From Vicia villosa (Eukaryota; Streptophyta; Magnoliopsida; Fabales; Fabaceae), in NCBI RefSeq assembly GCF_029867415.1, contig NW_026706164.1:1-64000 (forward strand): a DNA stretch of 64,000 bases, read 5' to 3'. A model generated the notes under the pieces. That model was not told the DNA's origin. It worked only from the letters and a program-made list of their open reading frames with translations, and made no database searches. Position numbers and translations under genes: made by a program. Positions 47,901-59,201 of the stretch are shown here, piece by piece; within the stretch, counting starts at the first letter, position 1, and each line of letters begins with the position of its first letter.

Positions 47901-49635
47901 TTTATGTTTTTATTTATTTATCATAGACTAATATTTATTTCACCACTTTTTTTAACCATATTTTTTATATAGTCTGATTGAAAAAAATGTGTGAGTTTAG
48001 TGGAAAATTGTTTGAAAGATAGTTGACTCTCTGTTGTATAACTAGACTTGTTTGAAATAAAATATTTTTGAGTTTAGTAGAAAATTGTAATCTGATTTTT
48101 TTTCTATCTCCCTCTCTATAAATGCAATCTCTTTCATTTTACTTTTCTCACATTTTGTGTATTTTTATATTTGAATTTTTAAAGTGGGATATTTGTTTTA
48201 TCATATTGTGTATATTTTAAATTATTTTGAATTTTTTTTTAATATTGATATTTTATTTTTATTTAAATTATATAATTTCTTTTCATAATATAATTCTTTT
48301 AATTTATTTGTGGGTGATTCTTTTTATAATATTCATTATAAAAAATAACAAACAAATGAGTTATGCCTTACACATCTGTAAAAAAATATCTCATGTAATT
48401 TATGAAATTTTATTTTACTGGTTTGTTTATTGTGTGGCCGAGACTCAATTGTTGTCACCATGTTTTCTTATTTTCTCAATAGAACAATCATGATTATTCA
48501 TGGGAATACTTAAAGAGATAAACACTTTTATGTGTATTAAAACACAAAGATAATGTAGTTATGCATTATAAAAAAATAAAGAGAAAAAAACATGTAGTTA
48601 GACACATGTTTTTATTTTTGTGAGTTGTAGGTTGTTGAATAAAAATTGAAAGGTAAATTATCAAAATGCATTCCATTAATAATTTGTATCAAAGATATCA
48701 AATTTAAAAGATCTCAAAATTATAAAATTAGATTTTTTTTTATTTGTATTTTAATTAAGGTAATCATTAAAATTATTTTATTTATTTAAGGGTAATGGTT
48801 TTCTAGTTGAATTTTTTTAAATAATATAAATAATTTTAGATTAATTACAATTTTTTACAAGCAAAACTTATCATTCATAAAGTACGAGAGTATTCTTGCC
48901 CAAAATCTTGCCCAAAAACAAAAGACAATTTAAAAGAAGAATGAGTTGTCTCCTGTGTTTCACAATCATCCTGCCTTAAACAGGAATACAGAGGATACAG
49001 AACCTATAAAAATTAAAATGTCTTAAATAGGAAACACAGGATACAAAACTTATAAAAAAATTAAAAGTTAAAATATCTCTTATAATTCTCCATTTCCAAA
49101 ATATAGTTTTGATAAACCTGACTATATTTTTGAGTTTTTTTATCCCTATCTTTTTCTCTGCTTTTATGAAGTTTTCACCATAATGCAACAAAAGAACAGA
49201 CGTGGCAGAAAACACATGACATGTCCAGATTTTAATGAATAATCTCTCTTCTTCTCAATTAATATTTATCAGGAAGACAGTTCAGCAGACTCTGCCTCCA
49301 AAAAAATTAATTTTATGTTGCTATATAAATAGGTGAAAATTATTTTTATGTTTTTATTTATTTATCATAGACTAATATTTATTTCACCACATTTTTTTAA
49401 CCATATTTTTTATATAGTCTGATTGAAAAAATCTGTGAGTTTAGTGGAAAATTGTTTGAAAGATAGTTAACTCTCTGCTGTATAACTAGACTTGTTTGAA
49501 ATAAAATATTTTTGAGTTTAGTGGAAAATTGTAATCTGATTTTTTTTTCAATCTCCCTCTCTAAAAATGCAATCTCTTTCATTTTACTTTTCTCACATTT
49601 TGTGTATTTTTATATTTGAATTTTTAAAGTGGGAT
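47901..49635. repeat. Satellite array, segment 4 (diverged copies)
   Basis: This continues the monomer split by LARD-2; the next unit starts at 48880. More substitutions and small indels than in the core. It ends with TAAAGTGGGAT (49625-49635), the target of the LINE that follows. Confidence 0.92.
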
Positions 49636-49740
49636 TTTTTTTTTTTGGAGAAAGAATACTTTTATTAATTCCCAAAAACAGATAAAACAAGCCGATCACA
49701 TGATCCAGGCCCAAGTCACCAATACAAACATAAAGCGAAC

Positions 49741-52700
49741 TTAACTTAAACTATCGCTACTAGCATTAATATGAATCTTTAACTTGCTAGATAAAATGCT
49801 TCTGCCTATAACACTATCTTTGATCCTTCTAATGACATCAAGATTTGGACTGGTGTTCTTGAAAATCATCCCATTCCTCTCTTGCCAAATATGGTACACA
49901 GTTTCAACAAGAGTGATTCTCAGAATTTCTCTTCGCCAACCTTTTTTGGACAGCTCCTCAATAAGCCAAATTTTTTCACTATCCCAGGTCGTACCATGGC
50001 GAGTGTAGCCATTCCATGCTAGCATTCTCTCCCAAACTGTACCTGTAAATGCACAGTCAAAATAAAGATGGTTTAGGGACTCCTGCTGCAAACAAAAACA
50101 ACAATGTTTATCAAGGATTATCCCAAATCTCTCCAGTCTATCCTTAGTGGCGAGCCTTCCCCACAGTGCCAACCAAAGAGTAAATTTCGCCCTTGGTCTT
50201 GCACGGTTTTGGTAAAACAGGTGCTTCCAAGGAACCATAGCACTCTCACCACATATACTCTTATAAATAGCTGCAGTATCAAAGATTTTAGTGAGCTCAG
50301 CTTTCTCTCATGCCACATTGTTCTGAATGTGCATTCGACTTTTCAGGATACAATTCAACTTCCAAGATCTTGTATGGTTAACTTTCCATTGGAGTACAGG
50401 TATACCTTTCAGGAAGTAGGTGTTTAACCATCTTATCCAAAGTTTGTCAGCTTTGTTATGTATGTTCCACAGCAACTTCATAATGGAAGCCTTGTTCCAA
50501 ATGATGAGCTTTTTAAAATTCAGTCCCCCTACATTCTTTGGTTCACAAGTATTATCCCAAGATACAAGAGCTTTCCTCCCATCAGTTTTGGCAGACCACA
50601 GGAAATTCCTACAAAGAGCCTCAATTTTCTGAATCACTTTCTTAGGGAGAGGGAAGACACTCATCCAATAGCTAGTAATTGACATTAAGACACTTTGAAC
50701 AAGTTGCTTCCTGCCAGCATAACTCAGGAACTTAACAGACCAGTGTTGGATTCTTGTCATCATTTTATCAATAATAGGCTGACATTGAACAACAGATAAC
50801 TTCCTACTTGTTAAAGGCACTCCCAGATATCTTATAGGTTAATTACCTTCAGCATATCCAGTGGCTTCTCTAATAGCTTGCTGTTCCTCTATACCAGTCC
50901 CTCCAAAGAAAACCTTGCATTTATCTAGATTAGCATGCAGTCCAGTTTCCTCAGAAAAACCATGAAACACCTTCATCATAGTCTGAACTGAAAGAACATC
51001 ACCCCTGGCAAATAACATGAGGTCATCAGCAAAGCAAATGTTAGTGATGTTCAATTTTGCACACCTGGGATGGTACTTGAAATCCCTGTTCTCCTTGAGC
51101 TCCATCATACATCTATGGAGATACTCCATAACCAAGACAAATAATAATGGAGACACAGGGTCACCCTGTCTCAAACCCCTACTAGCTTGAAGGATGTCAC
51201 TCACTTGGCCATTGATCAAGTACCTATAAGAGACTATTCTAACAGCTAGCATTATCCACCCAATGAATTGATTTGGAAAACTCAATTATGTCATAATTGT
51301 TTCCAGGGCATCCCAACAGACAGTATCATAAGCTTTTTGTAAGTCAATATGGATTGTGCATCTAGGAGAGACATGCTTCCTATTGTACCCTCTAATCAAC
51401 TCATGAGTCATAATGATATTATCATGTATACTCCTACCAGTCATGAAAGCTGTTTGACTATCATGTATAATAGAGTGGATTATCTTGTTTAGTCTAGCAG
51501 TCAGAATTCTTGAGATAAGTTTGTAAATTGTTGAACAACAAGCTATAGGCCTCATGTCCTTCATGGTAGAAGCATCCTTATGCTTAGGGATCAAAGTTAC
51601 CAGAGCACAGTTTGCTGCTCTATACAATATCTTATGTACAAAGAAGTCCTGCACTGCATCAATAACATCTCTTTTAATAATACTCCATCCTGACTTGAAA
51701 AATTTTCCATTGAAACCATCAGGGCCAGGTGTTTATTATCACCCATACCCTTTAGAGCCTGCCATATCTTTTCCTCAGTCACAGGTTGAATTAGTGTCAT
51801 CTGTTGATCTCTACTTAATTGGGGACCTTTTCTCAAGATACTTATGTTCACTTGTCTTCTACTCTGGTTTTCAGTTCCAATCAAATTCCTATAAAACTGC
51901 AAAACCTCTATTTCCAAGTCTTTAAATTCAGTCACAGTCACACCTTGTTGATTCTTTAGGCTGATAATGGTAGTTTGTTTGTTTTTTGCCTTGAGATTAG
52001 CAAAAAAATATGCATTATTACCATCACCTAATTGAATCCAATCAATTTTGGCCTTTTGCTTCAGAATTTTCTCTTCCAACTCAGTCTATTTCAGTAATTC
52101 CTCAGTCCAATACTTCACCATCCTACAGTGATCAGGATTCATAAAACCAGTCTGAAGTAGTTGTTGGGCCTGATCCAGCTTTTCTCTATAGTCTTGGATT
52201 TTCCTAACCTCCTCATTGACAGACTTGTTAAGCATTTTCATCACAGACTGAAGCCTAAGCAGTTTTCTCCACAGTCTAAACATAGGATTCCCTACCATAT
52301 CCTGTTGCCAATTGTTTCTCAATCTCTCCATGTACTCTGGATTTTCTATCACCACATTCAGGAATTGAAATCTCCTTCTCTTAAATCCTACAGGTGTGAT
52401 TTCCAAACTCAGCTTCAGAGGTGAATGATCAGATATGTGGGGATTAAGGATCTCAATAACACTATCATGGTATTTTGTGAACCATTGGCAGTTGCAAAGA
52501 GCCCTATCTATCCTTGAGTATATTAATCCATCAGCATGTTTATTGGACCAAGTAAAATGAGGACCCTTTGTATCATGTTCAAACAAGCCTAAAGTCTCCA
52601 TCAGATTTTCCAAGTCCCTATATTCAAACTCATGAACCTCAGACCCTCCAATCCTATCATTGCTCTTTAACACATTGTTAAAGTCACCAATAATCATCCA

Positions 52701-53123
52701 TGGTTTAGTTATAGTATGCCCAATAGTCTGTAAATCAGTCCAAAGATTCCTTCTATTAATCAACTGGTTCTGAGCATAGATTATAGTTAAGAAGTGGGAG
52801 AAGTCACCTCTGCTATTTGACACCTCACAGTGCATGTACTGATCAGAAGCACCCAACCCTTTAATATGCCATATCCTATGATCCCAACCTAGCCATATTC
52901 TACCATTCAAGTGATGCACATAATTATCAAGAAACTGCCAGTCTAACCCCAAATGCTTCCTAATGCATTCTTTATTGTTTATTTTGACTCTAGTTTCAAG
53001 AAAAGCAGCACAACTAACCTTATTAGTCTTGAGGTGGGCTCCAACCTCCATGCATCTAGCATGTTTATTCAGCCCTCTAACATTCCAGCTCAGCATCATG
53101 GTACAGGGAATGGTGTGGAACAC
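49741..53123 (-). pseudogene. LINE ORF2 (endonuclease, reverse transcriptase, zinc-binding region), broken
   Basis: The endonuclease spans 53123-52086 (345 codons), with ETRV, GDFNNV and the catalytic SDHSP near residue 235. An in-frame TAG follows at 52086-52088 and the same frame continues to about 51600. After a frameshift the reverse transcriptase follows: MRPIACCSTIYKLISRIL, the IDLQKAYDTV segment (around 51310) and the FADDLMLFARG active site (around 51020), with further stops at 51286 and near 50837. The C-terminal part (CCFCLQQESLNHLYFDC, around 50090) is the zinc-binding domain usual in plant L1s. Domain order and total length are normal. At least three stops and three frame changes make it non-functional. 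Confidence 0.9.
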
Positions 53124-53191
53124 TCACCTTGGTTTAATGGATCAAAACCATTAGTGCAATTAACTTCTGTTTGTATAACTGGTTCTTTGCC

Positions 53192-54228
53192 CTAGTTCTT
53201 GCTTGCAGTTCTAGCTGGGATCCAAGGCTCGTCTTTCTCTTCCTCAGTAGTTATCTTATTAACTTGGGTCATGGCTTGGGTAGCTTCCTTAGAAGTTGGA
53301 TTGTTGACAACTTGTTTCTGAACATACACTTGCTTCTGTTTCTCAATTTCCTGCTTGCACACATGACCAACCTTGTTGCATTGAGTACAGAATGGCGGTT
53401 TCCACTCATAATCCACTTGTTGCATCAGCTTTCCCCCGTAGGGTCCCTTATGGTGATGTGGTTCTTGAGTTCTTTGGTGACATCTACCTCAATAAGGACT
53501 CTAGCATAAGAAACCCTGAGTTTCTTTGCTGTACACTCATCAGTCATAAGTGGTTTCCCAATGGCACTTGCTATCTTCCCTATGCTTCTTTCTCCCCAGT
53601 ACACCAGAGGAAATTGGGGAAACATCACCCAAATAGGCAAAACCCTGAGAACATCATCGTGTAAGGTGAATTTGGGGTTCCACTCGTGGAGCAAGATAGG
53701 CTTCTTGTATAATGTATATGGTCCTCACATAAGCACTGCTGTCTTATCCTCACTACTCCTGAACCGAATGATAAAATATCCTTCTTCATTGTAGTAAAGA
53801 TCCGGCATCGATACAAAATTCCATGTCGTATTCATAAATTTTCGGACTGCGTTCATAGATAACTCCTCACCTATTGCATACATAATGAGTGCATCCCTCC
53901 AAAATTATTTCTCAGAGACAACATCTTGCTCCTCAATATGTACCTCCAGCTCCCCATTAACAAGCATTGGTGCCGTATATTCAATCATACTCCCATTCGA
54001 AGCCAGTCGGTTTCCTTTAATGACATCCACCAAAGGCTTTGGTGGTTCAGCCTCCCCTTTGTCTAACTTCTCTTCTGCGATTGTTTCCAACACAGGTCCG
54101 GTGATACCTTTGTTCAAATCTGCACTTGTATTGCTGGTATTCTTGGGAGAACTCGGTGTAGACGAGAAAACCCTAACACTCGTCGGTGGGGTCATCGCCA
54201 CCTTCTTCTTTGGTCGGCCACGCCCCAT
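53192..54228 (-). pseudogene. LINE ORF1 (DUF4283 and zinc knuckle), broken
   Basis: It starts MGRGRPKKKVAM at 54228 and parallels the intact ORF1 at 21784. The first 107 codons end at a stop near 53905. The same frame resumes through the DUF4283 region, with another stop near 53725, then HEWNPKFTLHDDVLRVLPIW to about 53430. A frameshift then puts the knuckle CTQCNKVGHVC (around 53370) in a different frame. It ends near 53192, about 70 bp before ORF2. Confidence 0.85.
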
Positions 54229-54416
54229 TCCCAGAGCTCACGTTAGTAGGTAAACCTAAAACTCCATCGTAGAGGTCCCTAACCCTAAGGCTAGGAGTTT
54301 AAACCAACTACAGTGAAACTCAATATCCACCCCCAACTAGAAGATGCTATAGTTCGCCGCTTTTCTCTCGCCGAAAATCGCAACCCTAACAGAGCAAAGT
54401 TTTATGCTTCTATCAA

Positions 54417-55360
54417 TAAAGTGGGATATTTGTTTTATCTTATTGTGTATATTTTAAATTATTTTGAATATTTTTTTAATGTTGATATTTTATTTTTATT
54501 TAAATTATATAATTTCTTTTCATAATATAATTCTTTTAATTTATTTGTGGGTGATTCTTTTTATAATATTCATTATAAAAAATAACAAACAAATTATTTA
54601 TGCCTTACTCATTTGTAAAAAAAATCTCATGTAATTTATGAAATTTTATTTTACTGGTTTGTTTATTGTGTGGCCGAGACTCAATTGTTGTCACCATGTT
54701 TTCTTATTTTCTCAATAGAACAATCATGATTATTCATGAGAATACTTAAAGAGATAAACACTTTTTTGTGTATTAAAACACAAAGATAATGTAGTTATCC
54801 ATTATAAAAAAATAAAGAGAAAAAAACATGTTGTTAGACACATGTTTTTATTTTTGTGAGTTGTAGGTTGTTGAATAAAAACTGAAAGGTAAATTATTAA
54901 AATGCATTCCGTTAATAATTTGTATCAAGGATCTCAAATTTAAAAGATCTCAAAATTATAAAATTAGATATATTTTTTTATTTGTATTTTAATTAGGGTA
55001 ACCATTAAAATTATTTTATTTATTTAAGGGTAATGTTTTTTTAGTTGAATTTTTTTAAATAATATAAATAATTTTAGATTAATTACAATTTTTTTACAAG
55101 CAAAACTTATCATTCATAGAGTACGAGAGTATTCTTGCCCAAAATCTTGCCCAAAAACAAAAGACAATTTAAAAGGAGAACGAATTGTCTTCTGTGTTTC
55201 ACAATCATCCTACCTTAAACAGAAAACAGAGGGTACAGAACCTATAACATTTAAAATGTCTTAAATAGGAAACAGAGAATATAAAACTTATAAAAAACTA
55301 AAAGTTAAAATATCTCTTATAATTCTGTATTTCCAAAATATGGTTTTGATCGACCTCACT
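54417..55360. repeat. Satellite array, segment 5 (right edge, most diverged)
   Basis: The monomer resumes after the LINE; a further unit starts at 55119 but matches only to about 55360. Divergence increases to the right, as expected at an array edge. Confidence 0.85.
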
Positions 55361-55399
55361 AAATATATATTTAATTATTGAACAAGATGTGATTTATAT
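55361..55399. other. Short unassigned AT-rich stretch
   Basis: These 39 bp, including ATTATTGAACAAGATGTG, no longer match the monomer and precede LARD-3. They may be the original flank of the satellite array. The last 5 bp are TATAT, a possible LARD-3 target that cannot be checked because the other end lies outside the window. Confidence 0.4.
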
Positions 55400-56297
55400 T
55401 GTAATACCCCGATTCTTTGACACAAGTTAATTATCATTTAATTGGTTAAGTGATGATTAGAAGGCATATTGATATTGGATTATATTGATCTAAGAAGGAT
55501 TATTAACAAGAGTTAGTGGAGTGGTTAGAATAAAAGATAGATTATTGGAATTGAACCAAGTGGCAAGGTGGTAATTCCCATCAATTGGAGGGCTTAATGG
55601 ACTTATGTATTACTTGCATGTGGACATAATGGACATTGGACTTTAATTGCATGAGCTTAAGTGTTGTTTGGCTTGCAAATCAGAATTTGAAAACAAGATA
55701 GGAAGAAGAACTCATGAAGCAAGTTCCATTTTCGCAACTATTGATACAGCTCCACTAAATCAGGTATAACTCTCAACTCGTAACTCCGATCGTAACGCTT
55801 CTGGTCCCATTGGAAAGCTAACAAATTTCTCTTCGATTTGCACCTATGGTTCGCATTTATAGCTTCTGTTTTGAAGGAGAAAAATGAGTTTGAATTTGGG
55901 TGGTCAATGCTGAATGTGTATGAAGGTGAGCTACGAATTTCTTGATGATGGAGATGGAAGTTTGAGCAAGAAGGAGATGCAATGGTAGCAAGAACACCAT
56001 CTTAACCTCCATTTGATCCAAGGTGAGTCCTTTAGATAGAAACTTGGGAAATTGCATGCAAGGGTTGTATTTGGGGTTTTGGGATTTTGAGAGATAATTA
56101 ATGAACCTTGATGCTAGTGTGCTTTTGATGTGTAATTCTAATTGCATGTTGATAATCAATGTTTCTTTACTTGCTATATTCTGATATGTGTAGCTAGAAA
56201 TATGATTTAGAATGTTATTGCATGTTGAGTTGGTTTAAATTAAAGTTAGAATGGATTTAGAACCCTTAAAATGCTGAAAATCACATTCTGATGCAGA

Positions 56298-56402
56298 GTA
56301 ATCGGTTACGGGTCTTTGGGTAACCGATTACGCTGTTAAAAATGTAATTCTGGGCTGTTTTAGAGCCAGTAATCGGTTACTGGACTCTGGGTAATCGGAT
56401 AC
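56298..56402. promoter_or_regulatory. Paired palindrome cluster in LARD-3 LTR
   Basis: GTAATCGGTTAC at 56298, its reverse complement GTAACCGATTAC at 56320, the forward form again at 56369, and GTAATCGGATAC at 56391. Start spacings are 22, 49 and 22. The 3' LTR has the same four at 63150, 63172, 63221 and 63243. The cluster is about 900-1000 bp from the LTR start. The sequence flanking it is homologous to LARD-1, whose motif differs. Confidence 0.65.
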
Positions 56403-56983
56403 CCTGGGCGTAGAGGGGAAAAATCAGCAAACTTCAGAAATTCGTAACTTTCGGCTCGGGTATCGGAATTGCGCAAACTTTATATCGTTGGAAAGCTAGC
56501 GACGTGTACTTTCTAATAAAATTGGTCCCCAAATCAGAATGTTTGATTTAATAATATTGGAACCCCACTTAGTGCGCCTCGTCGGGCGAGATTTTACGTT
56601 ACTAATTCCCCCGAGAGCAGTTTCGTTCCGAATAGAGAACCGAACGCCTCCTTAGTCGGGTGAGACTTGTTTAAATTGTATTTGAACATGTTAATGTTGT
56701 TTATGATCATGGATGTGTTGATTCTCAATATGCGGATCATTAATTAATGCATTATATTGATATGCTTTATGATGATCATATTATGTTTATCCGTATGTTC
56801 GATTGATGTTCTGAGATGGTTGCTTGTTTGTGGCATGATGCTTTGTGTGATAATGATCATTAATGCCCGTTGTTTCGGTTAAACATTCGGGATTGATTGT
56901 ATTGTGTGATTGACGCTTGTTATGCGTGTGGTATGCTAGAATCAAAGTGGGCCACTACTAGGTGGTAAGGCACCATTGTATAT

Positions 56984-58165
56984 TGTTAGGAGTAAATTAA
57001 TGGTAAATTCATGTGTTAATATAAGTGATTTCTTCTCTAAACTAATGCAAATTGTGATAAATCCATAGGTTTTTATTAAGAATTGAACTGAACAAGTTTA
57101 GTTCATGTGTAAAGCAAATCGAATCACTTGTGGGTATTATTGTTGCAGGTTTTGAGCTGAATTGGAACTTAAGAAGAACATGAGGAGGATAGAGAGCTTG
57201 AAGTCTCAAAGGCAAAGGAAAAAGTTGGTTTTTGCAAAGGTCGCGCCGCGAGAGTTCTTCCTTGCGCCGCGAAAATATCTCTGTTTGAGGGGCGCGCCGC
57301 GCCAGCCCGTTGCCGCGCCGCGGCCTCGGCGTTAAAAGCCCAAAAATTCTGTTTAAAAGCCCTAGCTTCCAAGAGAAAAAGGGTGGTTAGAGAACTTTGT
57401 GAAGAGCGAAATTAGGAGAGCATTCTGAGTTTGCAATCAAGAACAACAATTGAAGGCCAATTCTTTACCAATTGAAGACATTCCATTGATGAAGATGAAT
57501 CCCTCTATTAATTCTTGTGTGTTCTTCATGTCTATGGAGAGCTAAATCCCTCTTGTTGAGTCTAAGGTAGTAGTTAACCTATGAATATACATTACCATTG
57601 ATTAATTCCTGTGAACAATTGTTTGAATTTATTATCAATAAGAAACCTTGTTTTAATTTACATCATTGTTGAATCTTCGATCGAAAGAGAGGATTTTTAC
57701 TTTTGCCCTAGGTTACTATATTGGTTCAATTATAATTTGCAGAGATGGAATTGTGATTGGGTTTTCATAATTATCGTTCTTAATTACTATTATCGATATT
57801 GATATTTGGAGAGATCGAATCTCATACCGGTAAAAGTTTATCTAATTTGATTTGCAGACATGGAATCTTATTTGAGGATAAGTGAAGATAATGATTCAAA
57901 GAATTGTTCTATTGTGAATTAATTGATAATTGTATAGGATTAGGTTGATGAACCCTAAAGGCTCAACATATTTCTTTATTTGTTAACACAAAGTCCTTTA
58001 CTTGCTTTTATTTTATTATTTGCTTTTGATATTATTAGAAGTATAAAACAAACCAAACCAAATTTCCTAACTCAAAATAAACAACTATAGAACGGCAGTG
58101 ATATTAACCAATCCCTGTGGATACGATATATTACCGAAAATATTTACCCAAAAATACTTTCAACA
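56984..58165 (+). mobile_element. Athila solo LTR
   Basis: A 1182-bp copy of the LTR found at 2808-3977 and 8289-9458, in the opposite orientation (TGTTAGGAGT to TTTCAACA). It is flanked by TATAT (56979-56983 and 58166-58170). No internal Athila sequence is attached, so unequal recombination between two LTRs probably removed it. GC-rich motifs (CGCGCCGCG form) start at 57242, 57263, 57293 and 57314; the second has T as its first base. Confidence 0.92.
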
Positions 58166-59189
58166 TATATGGACTAGTTTCCAATTACCATTGCGATGTG
58201 CTCGTGAGAGTCTATGAGGCGTGTCTCATTTGCAGTTAACACATTGGCGTTCTTGGTATGTTTAACACACCTGAGCTACCGTTGCAGTATGCTCGTGAGT
58301 TTCCGTACGGGGTTTTACTCACTTGCCGTTAACACACTTGCGTGCTCGGTATGATGGCGTTATGCGGCTAAGTAAGCCTACGCATAACAGGTAAACCATC
58401 TCTAGTGATGCCATGTAGGCTACATCATTAGGTTCCTACCCGGATGGGCTCATGCGTCGAGACGGCGTGTTGCACTTGCCGTTAACACCACGTGCGTACA
58501 GATGGTTAATGGGACGGTGTCGCCTCTTAGGCAAGGTCATCTCGCAGCCAAGTAGGCTTGTGCGAACCCATTTAATCACTCTTGTAGGGTGCTTGTGCAA
58601 GTCTCTTGACAAATAGGTATGGGTGAACCCACCGAGGGTGTGTGTGCAGCCTTGGTAGTTTGGTTGTTACCACTTCTGGATTCCCCGTACATGGGTATGG
58701 GTCTGCATACGTGTTTGTTGTACTATTTGTGTACTGTGATGCGATGACTCTTATGGTGGACGATTCATGTGTTTGCTCCGTACTTGTACTGGATGTGAGG
58801 ATAAACCCCGGATAGATAATTGGATTCAGTTTTGTTGATGCATGTACCCTATAGAACCGAGTGGACCCATAGGATAGGAGGACTCACTGAGATTTAGTAA
58901 TCTCACCCCAATCAACTTATATTTTTTTTCAGGTGCAGTTTGGTAGTGGTTGGTCAGTAGCAGGTTCGGACTAAAGACTTGGAAGTGGTGTTGGCTCGAA
59001 AACCTCGTCTGATCTCATCTTTCCGCTGTGCAAGATCCATTGAAGACACGTGTTTTGTAATTATTATTATTATTTCATGTTGTGTTTTAAATGGATCATC
59101 TTGTATCATTGGCTTTTGTATGTACTCAATATCAATTATTAACGTTTCATGCATAATATACTAGTCAATTATGTATGGGGTGTTACAGT

Positions 59190-59201
59190 TGGTATCAGAG
59201 C
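59190..59201 (+). other. LARD-3 primer-binding site (initiator tRNA-Met)
   Basis: TGGTATCAGAGC, two bases after the 5' LTR. Confidence 0.88.

Larger units (their letters stand above)
49636..54416 (-). mobile_element. L1-type LINE, near full length, pseudogenised
   Basis: The element is 4781 bp on the minus strand. It begins at the left with a poly(T) run (49636-49648), the poly(A) tail of the element. It is flanked by the 11-bp duplication TAAAGTGGGAT (49625-49635 and 54417-54427). From 5' to 3' it has a short 5' region, ORF1 (54228 to about 53190), ORF2 (53123 to 49741) and a 3' UTR of about 90 bp. Both ORFs carry stops and frameshifts. It is related to the LINE at 21739 (same MGRGRPKK start and DUF4283 layout) but is clearly a different, older copy. 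Confidence 0.93.
55400..59187 (+). repeat. LARD-3 5' LTR, interrupted by an Athila solo LTR
   Basis: It runs from TGTAATACCCC to GGGGTGTTACA. The interruption is 56984-58165. The matching uninterrupted position in the 3' LTR is 63831-63835. A diverged tandem repeat of about 85-90 bp around CTCGTGAG and GTTAACACA lies near 58190-58360. Confidence 0.9.

Noticed and set aside
57169..57372. Alanine-rich 67-codon minus-strand frame, also seen near 8923-9183
   Set aside because: It is translation through the GC-rich motif cluster of the Athila LTR; no start context or family.
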